Shown here piece by piece: positions 1 to 8,080 of a stretch of DNA of 64,000 nt. The stretch is taken from NCBI GenBank assembly GCA_002423185.1, contig DIUX01000001.1:62465-126464 (forward strand). Direction: 5' to 3'. The stretch's first letter is position 1. Each line of letters starts with the position of its first letter. Below the pieces are notes generated by a model. It saw nothing but the letters and a program-made list of their open reading frames with translations. It had not been told where the DNA came from and made no database searches. The stretch comes from Micavibrio sp. UBA6147. Its GTDB lineage: Bacteria; Pseudomonadota; Alphaproteobacteria; Micavibrionales; UBA1664. A program made the position numbers and the translations under genes.

Positions 1-2
1 TT

Positions 3-98
3 AAAGACGAGTTTAAAGGCTTTAACGTATCGTTCCTGCCAAAGCCTTTTACGCTGCAACAGCTCGCTTCAAAGGTCAAAGACGTCCTCACATCATAG
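3..98 (+). CDS. cckA: C-terminal end of a CckA-like hybrid histidine kinase (partial, 5' end outside window)
   Basis: Only the last 31 codons are in the window. They end in FLPKPFTLQQLASKVKDVL, which matches the end of a response-regulator receiver domain: the conserved Lys of the PKPF motif followed by the last amphipathic helix. In many alphaproteobacteria the hybrid kinase CckA, which feeds the CtrA phosphorelay, is encoded just upstream of recA, and recA lies 2.3 kb downstream here. The name therefore rests on a short tail plus gene order. Any receiver-domain protein could end this way. Nothing upstream can be judged. Confidence 0.6.
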   Translation, partial: KDEFKGFNVSFLPKPFTLQQLASKVKDVLTS

Positions 99-328
99 AA
101 AAATATTAGGGAAAATAGCGTTTTCCTGTGGTAAAACGCTAGCCAAGCTCTCGAAACAAGCCTTTTATCCCGTTGTTTTTTCGTTATTTTATTGCGTTCT
201 CTAAAAATTTTTTAAAAATGTTTATTAGAATATTGTGAAACATCGTTATTTTTGCTATGCCTATATGAACGACAAAATTACAAAATAAATTTTGTTTAAA
301 ATAAAAATATTACAGGGAGAGTAATGCT

Positions 329-2011
329 ATGGTGAACAGTGCGCTTGTAACGCACTTGGTCAATGCTATTGTTGACAAGTGTGACGAAATCGAACAAGAC
401 AGAAAAACGAAACTTCAGCTCCGCTTTATGCTGAAACAGTTCGGTTCGTTCCATTCTTTTGACGAACTGGCCACAAATGGCATTGTCGACAGCTTCGAAC
501 AATTAATCCAACAAGAACCACCCGCAAACACAAAGGCCGTTGACGTATACGCCCGTCTTTTGTCGATTCGCGATGATAAAAAAGTATCCGGTGCTGCGGC
601 TGAAAAAGCGTACAACGCCCGTGCCGAAATTAAGGAACCGATGACGAGTGCTCACTCCGTTCCTCACTTCCTACAGCACGCTATGCAAAACCTCGGTTTC
701 GAAGAAGGGCAAGACCTTCTCGAAAAATGGGCGACCTTGCTTGAAGTGTTGAAGAATAAAGAGGTTCTCGGCAAATCACCGTCTTTCGAAATGAAGATTG
801 CGGGCATGCAGGCGCTCTTGGATGGCATGGTTGATACCATGAACCAAACCCTGTTCATGCGCGGTGCTGGTCGTGCGTTCTGGAACAATGGCGGCGCCGG
901 CAACGACAACAGCGGCGCCAAAAAGCCGGGCACCAGCCTTGTCCCCGTATCGGGTCCGAATGCGCCGAGCACCAAAGACATCAAAGCCTTTGACGCGAAG
1001 CCTCAGATCGATAAATACATTGAGCTCTTCAAAGACAAAGATGACCCGTATTTGGTTGGCGAGAAAGTCAAGCCCGGCAAAGACGCGATGGAAGAATTGA
1101 ACCGTCTGATCGGCCTCGAAGAAGTCAAAGACGAGATTCAAAAGCTCCGTTCCTTGATGCTCATGCACCACATCAAAAAACAAATGGGTGTGATGCGCGA
1201 AGGCCAAGAACACTCGATGCACCTTGTCTTCACCGGCAACCCCGGCACGGGCAAAACCACCGTTGCGCGTATTGTTGGCCAAATGTACAAAGAACTCGGC
1301 ATCCTTGAAAAAGGCCATGTTGTTGAGGTTGACCGTTCCGACCTCATCGCGGGCTATGTCGGTCAAACCGAAGGCAAGACCAAAGCCAAGATTGAAGAGG
1401 CTCTGGGCGGCGTTTTGTTCATTGACGAGGCCTATGCCTTGGCACAATCCGACTCACCGCGCGACTTCGGCAAAGAGGCGATTGCCACGATTCTGAAGGC
1501 GATGGAAGACCACCGCGACCAATTGGTTGTGATTGTGGCGGGCTACCCTGGGCCGATGAAGCAATTCATCAACTCGAACCCCGGCCTTGAGTCCCGTTTC
1601 AACAAATACATCGACTTCCGTAACTATGACGGCATGGAACTCGGCCAGATTTTTGACCTGATGGTCAAAGACCGCGGCATGACCGTGACCGAAGACGCCC
1701 GCAAGGCTGCCATCAAAGTCTTCACGGATGAGAGCGCCCGCGCCACCGATAAATTCGGTAACGGCCGCTACGTTCGTAACTTTGTTGAAAAGCTTGAGCA
1801 AGAACAAGCCTTCCGTCTTGCGAACGAAGGTGTTCTGCATAAAGGCTTGTTGGGTAAGGAGGCTGTTTCAGCCGTCAATAACCCTGAATTGCTGCGAATC
1901 GAAATGTCCGATGTTGATGCGGTGAAAATGAAAACAATCATTGCCGCCAATAAAATCGGATCGACTTCCGGCACTATTCAGATCGTTAAAAAACCGGCTC
2001 TGAAGCCCTAA
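329..2011 (+). CDS. AAA+ ATPase of the CbbX/SpoVK type
   Basis: 560 residues. An N-terminal half of about 230 residues with no motif I recognise precedes a single AAA+ module. Walker A is GNPGTGKT at residues 303-310. Walker B is VLFIDEAY with Asp366 and Glu367. The segment around GLESRFNKYIDFRNYDG resembles the sensor/arginine-finger region of the CbbX and SpoVK group. CbbX remodels Rubisco and SpoVK is a sporulation protein, but neither context is present, so the substrate is unknown. The long N-terminus is probably the substrate-recognition part. The start is ATG 329, with GGGAGA 8 bases upstream. A weak promoter-like pair, TTGTGA (233-238) and TATGCC (256-261), lies upstream. An intrinsic terminator follows. 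Confidence 0.85.
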   Translation: MVNSALVTHLVNAIVDKCDEIEQDRKTKLQLRFMLKQFGSFHSFDELATNGIVDSFEQLIQQEPPANTKAVDVYARLLSIRDDKKVSGAAAEKAYNARAEIKEPMTSAHSVPHFLQHAMQNLGFEEGQDLLEKWATLLEVLKNKEVLGKSPSFEMKIAGMQALLDGMVDTMNQTLFMRGAGRAFWNNGGAGNDNSGAKKPGTSLVPVSGPNAPSTKDIKAFDAKPQIDKYIELFKDKDDPYLVGEKVKPGKDAMEELNRLIGLEEVKDEIQKLRSLMLMHHIKKQMGVMREGQEHSMHLVFTGNPGTGKTTVARIVGQMYKELGILEKGHVVEVDRSDLIAGYVGQTEGKTKAKIEEALGGVLFIDEAYALAQSDSPRDFGKEAIATILKAMEDHRDQLVVIVAGYPGPMKQFINSNPGLESRFNKYIDFRNYDGMELGQIFDLMVKDRGMTVTEDARKAAIKVFTDESARATDKFGNGRYVRNFVEKLEQEQAFRLANEGVLHKGLLGKEAVSAVNNPELLRIEMSDVDAVKMKTIIAANKIGSTSGTIQIVKKPALKP

Positions 2012-2043
2012 AACAAAAGAATTACTCAGTTTAGAGTGGGAAG

Positions 2044-2077
2044 GCCCGGCTTAATTCAAGAGCCGGGCTATTCTTTT
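2044..2077 (+). terminator. Intrinsic terminator after the AAA+ ATPase gene
   Basis: An 8-bp GC-rich stem, GCCCGGCT (2044-2051) with AGCCGGGC (2061-2068), has a 9-base loop. It is followed by the T-rich tract TATTCTTTT. It lies 33 bases after the ATPase stop codon and separates that gene from the recA promoter. Confidence 0.85.
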
Positions 2078-2212
2078 GTGCTGTTTGCATTTGTTGCGTT
2101 TTCTTCGCCTGTTTTCACATTTTTGCTTTGGCGCGCCGCGCGATATGGCCTTGAATTAAAACAAATTTTTCATAGAGAAAATATTTTTGTTCTTTTTTGT
2201 TCTAAAAACCGC

Positions 2213-2241
2213 TTGCAATATGTTCTTCTTTTGTTCATATT
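2213..2241 (+). promoter_or_regulatory. recA promoter with overlapping LexA (SOS) box
   Basis: GTTC-N7-GTTC, the alphaproteobacterial LexA operator consensus, is present exactly at 2222-2236. A sigma70-like pair TTGCAA (2213-2218) and CATATT (2236-2241), with a 17-base spacer, overlaps it, so LexA binding would block RNA polymerase. A second near-match with a 6-base spacer, GTTC-N6-GTTC, lies at 2189-2202. The recA start codon is about 140 bases downstream, which leaves a fairly long leader. The rest of 2012-2379 holds the terminator of the preceding gene and no further coding signal. Confidence 0.75.
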
Positions 2242-2379
2242 TATTTCAGGCAAGTCATACACATGTGTTTTCAAAGCGCGGCTCTTTCGCGGCTTCTTTT
2301 GACAAAGGCGTGTGGATGGCGCAACGCGCCGGATTGATTACGGCGGCTGCATATGATTTAAAAGAAAGGGACAGATCAC

Positions 2380-3561
2380 ATGACCAATGTCACGCCGATG
2401 GGCAATCAGAAAGGATCACAAATGATACAGACCGACGACAGAAAAAAGGCGCTTGATGCTGCCTTGGGGCAAATTGAACGCGCATTCGGCAAGGGCTCGA
2501 TTATGAAGCTCGGTGGCGAAGGCGCCCGCTCGATGGAAATCGAATCCGTATCAACGGGATCGATCAGCCTCGACATCGCCCTCGGCATTGGCGGCTTGCC
2601 GCGTGGACGGATCACCGAAATTTATGGCCCTGAAAGCTCCGGTAAAACGACTTTGGCGCTTCATGTCATTGCCGAGGCGCAAAAGCTCGGCGGCACCTGT
2701 GCCTTCGTGGATGCCGAACACGCCCTTGACCCCAGCTACGCCAAAAAACTCGGCTGTAACGTTGATGATCTTTTGATCGCACAACCCGATGCGGGGGAAC
2801 AAGCGCTCGAAATCGCGGATACGTTGGTGCGTTCCGGCGCTATTGACGTTTTGGTCGTCGACTCCGTTGCCGCGCTTGTGCCGCGGGCGGAGCTTGAGGG
2901 CGAGATGGGCGATTCGCATATGGGGCTTCAGGCACGCCTGATGTCACAAGCCTTGCGTAAATTGACCGGCTCAATCTCCAAATCCCATTGTGTCGTGATC
3001 TTTATTAACCAGATTCGTTCAAAAATCGGCGTGATGTTCGGAAGCCCCGAAACAACAACCGGTGGCAACGCGCTTAAATTTTATGCGTCTGTACGGATTG
3101 ATATTCGCCGCATCGGGCAAATCAAGGACCGCGAAGAAATCGTCGGCAACCAAACCCGCGTGAAAGTCGTCAAAAACAAAATGGCGCCTCCGTTCCGTCA
3201 GGTTGAATTCGACATCATGTACGGTGAAGGTGTGTCGAAAACCGGTGAAATTCTTGACCTCGGTGTGAAATGCGGCGCGGTTGAGAAGTCCGGTGCGTGG
3301 TTCTCCTGTGATGCGGGGCGCATTGGTCAAGGCCGCGAAAATGCCAAAACATTTTTGCGCGACAACCCTGACCTTGCTGCAAAACTTGAACAACAAATCC
3401 GCGTAAACTCGGGCTTTGTTGCCGAGAAAATGCTGACCGGTGAAACGGATGACAGTGGGATCGACGCTGATAATGTCGTGCTCGATGCCACCAATGATGA
3501 CGCAGGCGATGGCGATAGCTCAGGCGAAAACACATCGGCCAAAAAGAAAAAGGCGGGCTAA
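2380..3561 (+). CDS. recA: Recombinase A
   Basis: 393 residues; the family is usually 345-360. RecA forms filaments on single-stranded DNA, drives strand exchange and stimulates LexA self-cleavage. Walker A is GPESSGKT at residues 83-90. Also present are the LIAQPDAGEQALEI segment, the VVDSVAALVPRAELEGEMGD block, and the loop region ending in FINQIRSKIGVMFGSPETTTGG. The N-terminus is extended by about 15 residues before the usual start of the fold. The C-terminus is long, acidic and Asp-rich and ends in a lysine run, as in several alphaproteobacterial RecAs. The start ATG follows an AGAAAGGG sequence. A methionine at residue 15 is an alternative start. An exact LexA box lies upstream. Confidence 0.98.
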   Translation: MTNVTPMGNQKGSQMIQTDDRKKALDAALGQIERAFGKGSIMKLGGEGARSMEIESVSTGSISLDIALGIGGLPRGRITEIYGPESSGKTTLALHVIAEAQKLGGTCAFVDAEHALDPSYAKKLGCNVDDLLIAQPDAGEQALEIADTLVRSGAIDVLVVDSVAALVPRAELEGEMGDSHMGLQARLMSQALRKLTGSISKSHCVVIFINQIRSKIGVMFGSPETTTGGNALKFYASVRIDIRRIGQIKDREEIVGNQTRVKVVKNKMAPPFRQVEFDIMYGEGVSKTGEILDLGVKCGAVEKSGAWFSCDAGRIGQGRENAKTFLRDNPDLAAKLEQQIRVNSGFVAEKMLTGETDDSGIDADNVVLDATNDDAGDGDSSGENTSAKKKKAG

Positions 3562-3750
3562 CTCTTAGTCTAGGGTGCAGGCTTGTCGCCGGAAACACGG
3601 TCAAAATAATGCCAAAGGCATTGTAAGGGCTGCACCTAGATTAAGTGCGCGATCACTGTAACGTCTTTTTGCCGAATAGGGATGGTTTTGAGGATGCGAA
3701 AGCATCTGCCCATTACTCAAGAAGCAAAAAGACACGCCGATAAAACTCGC
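3562..3750 (+). other. Hairpin-rich spacer downstream of recA, possible structured RNA
   Basis: No credible gene is seen. The sequence can form a long-range stem of TCTAGGGTGCAG (3569-3580) with CTGCACCTAGA (3630-3640), one bulge, enclosing a perfect hairpin AATGCC-AAA-GGCATT (3608-3622). A second element pairs GTCTTTTTGC (3663-3672) perfectly with GCAAAAAGAC (3724-3733) and encloses a GATGC-GAAA-GCATC tetraloop hairpin (3693-3706). The region could be a recA 3' UTR structure or an independent small RNA. I looked for tmRNA, RNase P and SRP RNA signatures and did not find them. Confidence 0.35.
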
Positions 3751-3881
3751 GCAGCCAGTTTAACCGCAGCCAGTTTAACCCCAGTTTAACCTAAGTGAGT
3801 TTAATCGAAGTGAGGTTAACTGAGATGAGCTTGACCGAAGTGGGTTTAATCGAAATTGGCTTGAGCGCGCTCCGTTTGAAC
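3751..3881 (+). repeat. Nine degenerate 15-bp tandem repeats
   Basis: Units of 15 bases, with a consensus close to GAAGTGAGTTTAACC, start at 3751, 3766, 3792, 3807, 3822, 3837, 3852 and 3867. One shortened 11-base unit lies at 3781-3791. The first two units are identical and later ones diverge. The period equals five codons. From 3796 one frame reads SLIEVRLTEMSLTEVGLIE, a pentapeptide-like pattern, up to a stop codon. An earlier stop at 3787 breaks the frame and there is no good start codon, so coding is doubtful. Because each unit carries TTAA, the block contains TTAA-N7-TTAAC at 3775-3790, the CtrA box consensus. Confidence 0.75.
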
Positions 3882-3950
3882 GCGAAGCCCGCCTAAAAGA
3901 ATTACGGTCGCCTTTCGCGAAAGGGGCGCCCGTGATGTAAAAGAGAGAGT

Positions 3951-3986
3951 AAAACGGTTTCCAGCATTCGTGCCGGAGACCGTTTT
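3951..3986 (+). terminator. Strong hairpin, probable terminator of the recA-downstream region
   Basis: AAAACGGTTTCC (3951-3962) pairs with GGAGACCGTTTT (3975-3986) over 12 bp, with one G.T wobble. It is followed by CTTATCTAATTTTCTTTT, a T-rich but interrupted tract. A smaller CCTTTC-GC-GAAAGG palindrome lies at 3911-3924. It would end any transcript running through the repeat block. Confidence 0.6.
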
Positions 3987-4435
3987 CTTATCTAATTTTC
4001 TTTTCCAGTTTTCTTCTTCTTCTATTCTTTTTTATGTCCGGAAGGGGAGAATATTGGCGGCCATGGCACGCTCCTTCTAATGCTCCCTGCATAACGCTCC
4101 ACGCAGCGCCCCATGTGCAGCGTCAAGTTTAAAAGAATACAGCGTCTAAGGTTGACGCCAAATCGGCGCGCTGCCAATCGCTCCGTACCATTGCGCCCTG
4201 TATCAAAGAACAAAACGCATAGGCAACTGTGCGCAAAGTACAACCAATCATAAACCTTCATTGCGCAACGCTACCCCCGCCATACGAACAAAGAATCGCG
4301 TGCAGGGGCGTTCCCCTGCAAAAAAGAGATACAAAACCAGCAATCATTCATCAACATAGCGTCCGCTTATACGGATAGCGGACATCGGAGCAGCGCGGGG
4401 GCTGGGTAGAGGCACAAGCCTTGTGATTACAGGGA
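3987..4435. other. Non-coding spacer between the recA region and smpB
   Basis: About 450 bases without a convincing gene. The only feature seen is a perfect 8-bp inverted repeat TGCAGGGG-CGTT-CCCCTGCA at 4301-4320. It lies downstream of smpB in that gene's direction. It has no T-tract after it on the minus strand, so it is not a typical intrinsic terminator, though it may stabilise the 3' end of the dapA-smpB transcript. Confidence 0.4.
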
Positions 4436-4942
4436 TTACTCGCCCTTTTTGTCGCGCATGAGGCGGGCTTTATCGCGGTTCCAGTCGCGTTCTTTGCTGG
4501 TGTCGCGTTTGTCGTGGAGTTTTTTGCCTTGGCCGAGGGCGATTTCGAGTTTTGCTAGGCCGACATTGTTGAAATATAGGCGCGTGGGGATCACTGTCAT
4601 GCCAGCCTTCATAATGGCGCCCATGAATTTGTTGATCTCTCTTTTATGCATTAAGAGTTTGCGGCGGCGGGTTGGCTGGTGCTGTAAATGCGCGCCGGCG
4701 GGGTTGTAGACGGGGATTGTGGCACCGACGAGATAAAGCTGACCTTTATCCTCCGCCACATAGGCTTCGTTAATGCTGCATTGCCCGTGGCGGAGGGATT
4801 TGACCTCCGTCCCCGTTAACTGAATGCCGGCCTCGATGGTGTCCTTCAGAAAATATTCGAACCGCGCGCGCCGGTTGACCGCCACGTTCTGGTTCGTACT
4901 AATCAGGCCTCCGCCCTTTTTCTTTTTCTGCTTCTCGGTCAT
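4436..4942 (-). CDS. smpB: SsrA-binding protein SmpB
   Basis: 168 residues; the usual length is 155-160. SmpB binds tmRNA and brings it to stalled ribosomes for trans-translation. The OB-fold core is recognisable: NRRARFEYF, IQLTGTEVKSLR, ayvAEDKGQLYLVGATIPVY, then FNNVGLAKLEIALGQGKKLHDKR. The basic tail DWNRDKARLMRDKKGE enters the decoding centre in known SmpB proteins. The N-terminus carries a short lysine-rich extension. The gene follows dapA by 14 bases on the same strand, so the two are probably co-transcribed. No ssrA gene was found in this window. Confidence 0.97.
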   Translation of the reverse strand: MTEKQKKKKGGGLISTNQNVAVNRRARFEYFLKDTIEAGIQLTGTEVKSLRHGQCSINEAYVAEDKGQLYLVGATIPVYNPAGAHLQHQPTRRRKLLMHKREINKFMGAIMKAGMTVIPTRLYFNNVGLAKLEIALGQGKKLHDKRDTSKERDWNRDKARLMRDKKGE

Positions 4943-4956
4943 CTCGGTTTTTTCGG

Positions 4957-5862
4957 CTAAGCCGCCTTTTTCATCGGGGCGGGGAGGGATAATGTATCCA
5001 GCAAAGCGGCGAGCGCGACCTCTGTTTCCGGCGAAGCGGGGAGCAAAGGCAAGCGCAATTCATTGCGGCACAGCCCCATACGGCTCATCCCGAATTTGAT
5101 GGGTGAGGGGGATGTTTCACTGAATAATGTTTGGTGCAGTGGGTGGAGCATATCACGCACGGCATCGAAACGGGTGAAATCTTTTGCCATCCAAGCGTTA
5201 TAAACCTCGGCACAGGCCGCGGGGGCGATGTTGGATGTGACCGAAATCGCGCCATGCCCGCCTTGCGCGAGGAAACCGGCGGTCGTCGCGTCCTCGCCCG
5301 AGAGCTGGATAAAACCATCGCCGCAATCAAGACGGGTTGTGGTCGGACGGGTCAAGTCACCCGTTGCGTCCTTCACACCCGCGATATAGGGCAGTGCGGC
5401 CAGCGCCTTCATCGTCGCGGGCGTGATGTTCACAACACTGCGCCCCGGAATGTTATAGACAATGGTTGGCAGGGCGGCAGCCTCGGACACGGTTGAAAAA
5501 TGGGCAATCATGCCATTTTGTGTCGGTTTGTTGTAATACGGCGCGACCACCAAAATACCATCGGCACCAGCCTTGCGGGCGTGTTCGCCCATTGCAACCG
5601 ATTTTGCGGTGTTGTTGGAACCCGCGCCAGCGATTACCGGAACGCGCCCTTTGGCGATGGCGATGCAACGCTCAACAATTATTTTATGCTCGTCATCGGT
5701 CAAAACGGGGCTCTCGCCGGTTGTGCCGCACGGCACAAGCCCATGAATTCCTTGCTCGATTTGCCATTCTACGAGGGTGTCAAAGGAGGCGATGTCGAGC
5801 GCACCATTCTTGAAAGGTGTGATTAGAGCCGTAAGTATCCCTTTAAAATTTTTCGTATTCAT
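4957..5862 (-). CDS. dapA: 4-hydroxy-tetrahydrodipicolinate synthase
   Basis: 301 residues, full length. DapA condenses pyruvate with aspartate semialdehyde, the first committed step of lysine and diaminopimelate synthesis, in the cytosol. The (beta/alpha)8 barrel signatures are present: CGTTGESPVLT with Thr47-Thr48, YYNKPTQNG, Tyr136 in TIVYNIPGR, and the Schiff-base Lys164 in IAGVKDATGD. These line up with E. coli Thr44/45, Tyr133 and Lys161. It is the first gene of a dapA-smpB pair and is divergent from slt, 47 bases away. The association with a peptidoglycan hydrolase gene is conserved in the class. Confidence 0.98.
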   Translation of the reverse strand: MNTKNFKGILTALITPFKNGALDIASFDTLVEWQIEQGIHGLVPCGTTGESPVLTDDEHKIIVERCIAIAKGRVPVIAGAGSNNTAKSVAMGEHARKAGADGILVVAPYYNKPTQNGMIAHFSTVSEAAALPTIVYNIPGRSVVNITPATMKALAALPYIAGVKDATGDLTRPTTTRLDCGDGFIQLSGEDATTAGFLAQGGHGAISVTSNIAPAACAEVYNAWMAKDFTRFDAVRDMLHPLHQTLFSETSPSPIKFGMSRMGLCRNELRLPLLPASPETEVALAALLDTLSLPAPMKKAA

Positions 5863-5909
5863 TTTACTATGTCCTCATGTTCGGGAAATTTTCGATTGTA
5901 GAGTAGCTG

Positions 5910-8006
5910 ATGTTTCATAGAGTTATCAAGAAGAGGCTTGTCCACACAGGCATTTTGACCGCTTTTTTTGTGTTGAGCGGCAATTTTTCACCTTTTTCGG
6001 GGGCGGACAGAGTCTCTGACGCCCTGCGCGGCGGTTTTTTGACCCGCATGATGGGGCAAGCCGAGGCCAAACAGCCCACCGATGACTGGCGCGGGGGCGG
6101 CAATGCTCATGCGCATGACCAAGGCGTGGGGCAGCAAGCCGCGCGCATCCTTGCGATGGCGAGCAGCGGAAGAATCACCGATGCTTCGAATGCGGCGGCG
6201 AAAATCGGCGACCCGACTTTGACGTCTTTGGTCAAATGGTATGCCTATCGTTCGGACAAAACCAATCCGGACTTTACGGCCTTGGCAAGCTTCATGAACG
6301 CACATCAGGAATGGCCTGGCTTGCGCGGTCTGCGTCAAAAAGCCGAAGATAATTTTCCGGTGGCGCAATCGCCCGCTTCCATCGAGCAATGGTTTGATTT
6401 TTACGCCCCGATCGGCAGAAAAGGCGCGGTTTTATACATTGACGCCCTGATGGTGCAGGGGAAGAAAACCAAAGCCGCCGAATTTTTAGATAAATGGTTT
6501 GTTGGCGCGGTGTTGAACCCCGCCGACCAAGGCGAGATTTTACGCCGCTATGGGTCGATGATGACGCGCGCGACGTTACTCAACCGCTTGGAGTCGACAT
6601 TGCTCGGCGGATATACCACCAATGCGCGGGAGATCGCCGCCCGCTTGGGCGAGGGCTATCCCGCACTCGCCGCCGCCCGCGCGGGACTTGCGGATAAGAG
6701 CAACGGCGTTGACGGACTTGTCGCCAAAGTGCCGGCCACCCTTCAAAAAGACGCCGGTTTGTTGTATGAACGCATCCGTTGGCGCCGCCAATCCGGCAAT
6801 CTTGACGGAGCCGCCGCCCTGTTCAAGGACGTTGGAACTGTTACGAATCATGAACTTGCGGAAGCGATGTGGAAAGAACGCCACATCATCGCCCGCGATT
6901 TGATGCAGCAAAAACGCTATAAAGAAGCCTATGCGATTGTACAGGCGCACCACTTGCCGGCCTCCGGCTTTGCGCATGCACAGGCACAATGGATGGCGGG
7001 CTGGCTGGCGCTGCGCTTCACCGGCCAGCCGATGAAAGCCTTCGAACATTTTGACGCTCTGTATAAAAATGTCGAAACCCCGATCAGTAAATCACGCGGC
7101 GCATATTGGGCCGCCCGCGCCAGCGAGGCGGTCGGCGACACCAACACTGCGATGCTGTGGTACCAAGCCGCAGCGCGTTACCCGACCGTGTTTTATGGCC
7201 AGCTAGCCCTTGACCGCATTGGTCGCCGCGCCAATTATATCGGCCTTCCCGAAACCGCCGCAACGGGTGATGCCTTTGCGCAAAACCCCAAGGTTCGCGC
7301 CGCGATCTTGCTCTACAGCGCCGGATTGAAGGATGACGCGGCACGGTTTGTTGATGTGTTGTCGGACGATGCCGAAAAAGGCCTTGTGCGGTTTTCCGAT
7401 GTTGCGGAGCTGGCTTCGCGTTTTCAATTGCCGCATTACGCCGTTAAAATCGCGAAAAAAGCCGAAAACAAAGGCCATATCTTGCTGGATGCCGCCTTTC
7501 CCAACGCCAACCAGTTTACAACGCGCGTGGCTTTTGCCGATAAAGCGTTGTTGCATGGCTTGATCCGCCAAGAAAGCGCCTTTCACGCCCATGCGGTGAG
7601 TTCCTCCGGCGCACTTGGCTTGATGCAATTAATGCCGGCAACGGCGAAAGAAACCGCCCAAAAGGCCGGAATGTCGCACAGCAAGGAATGGCTGACGGTG
7701 AAGCCCGATTATAACGTGACGCTGGGGAGCCTTTATATCTCGCAGGTTCTTGACCGGTTCAACGGGTCTTACCCGCTCGCGATTGCTGCGTATAACGGTG
7801 GACCGGGGCGTGTGTCTGGCTGGCTTAAGACCTATGGCGACCCGCGCACCATGTCGAATTATGACATGATCGACTGGATCGAGAGCATACCTGTCTATGA
7901 AACCAGAAACTATGTCCACCGCGTGATGGAGAGCATGTACGTCTATGCCGATATTTTCCAGCAACGCCCCGGATGGGATAACCTCAGGACAGCCGATAAC
8001 CGCTAA
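5910..8006 (+). CDS. slt: Soluble lytic murein transglycosylase (GH23 SLT domain)
   Basis: 698 residues. An N-terminal hydrophobic stretch (about residues 13-30) after basic residues suggests a signal peptide and periplasmic location. A long alpha-helical superhelical region of roughly 500 residues follows, as in Slt70. The C-terminal SLT domain starts near LLHGLIRQESAFHAHAVSSS, with Glu555 as the predicted catalytic acid. GALGLMQLMPATA and AYNGGPGRV are further family motifs. The enzyme cleaves the MurNAc-GlcNAc bond with formation of a 1,6-anhydro product. Divergent dapA shares the short 47-base upstream region. A hybrid kinase gene follows 74 bases downstream. Confidence 0.95.
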   Translation: MFHRVIKKRLVHTGILTAFFVLSGNFSPFSGADRVSDALRGGFLTRMMGQAEAKQPTDDWRGGGNAHAHDQGVGQQAARILAMASSGRITDASNAAAKIGDPTLTSLVKWYAYRSDKTNPDFTALASFMNAHQEWPGLRGLRQKAEDNFPVAQSPASIEQWFDFYAPIGRKGAVLYIDALMVQGKKTKAAEFLDKWFVGAVLNPADQGEILRRYGSMMTRATLLNRLESTLLGGYTTNAREIAARLGEGYPALAAARAGLADKSNGVDGLVAKVPATLQKDAGLLYERIRWRRQSGNLDGAAALFKDVGTVTNHELAEAMWKERHIIARDLMQQKRYKEAYAIVQAHHLPASGFAHAQAQWMAGWLALRFTGQPMKAFEHFDALYKNVETPISKSRGAYWAARASEAVGDTNTAMLWYQAAARYPTVFYGQLALDRIGRRANYIGLPETAATGDAFAQNPKVRAAILLYSAGLKDDAARFVDVLSDDAEKGLVRFSDVAELASRFQLPHYAVKIAKKAENKGHILLDAAFPNANQFTTRVAFADKALLHGLIRQESAFHAHAVSSSGALGLMQLMPATAKETAQKAGMSHSKEWLTVKPDYNVTLGSLYISQVLDRFNGSYPLAIAAYNGGPGRVSGWLKTYGDPRTMSNYDMIDWIESIPVYETRNYVHRVMESMYVYADIFQQRPGWDNLRTADNR

Positions 8007-8080
8007 GGCGTAAACGCGGTATGATGGGGGCTGCGCGACACTGGGCTTCATCGGCTTGTGCCGTGCATGACAAGGAAATA

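Noticed and set aside
776..1447. Long antisense open frames inside the AAA+ gene and many other genes
   Set aside because: They follow codon periodicity of the true gene on the other strand and show no family motifs.
4022..4261. A 79-codon open frame on the minus strand
   Set aside because: It has no recognisable motif, a composition unlike neighbouring genes and no ribosome-binding site.
3562..4435. A tmRNA (ssrA) gene next to smpB
   Set aside because: No tRNA-like T-loop with CCA end and no tag-peptide coding sequence could be found in this spacer.
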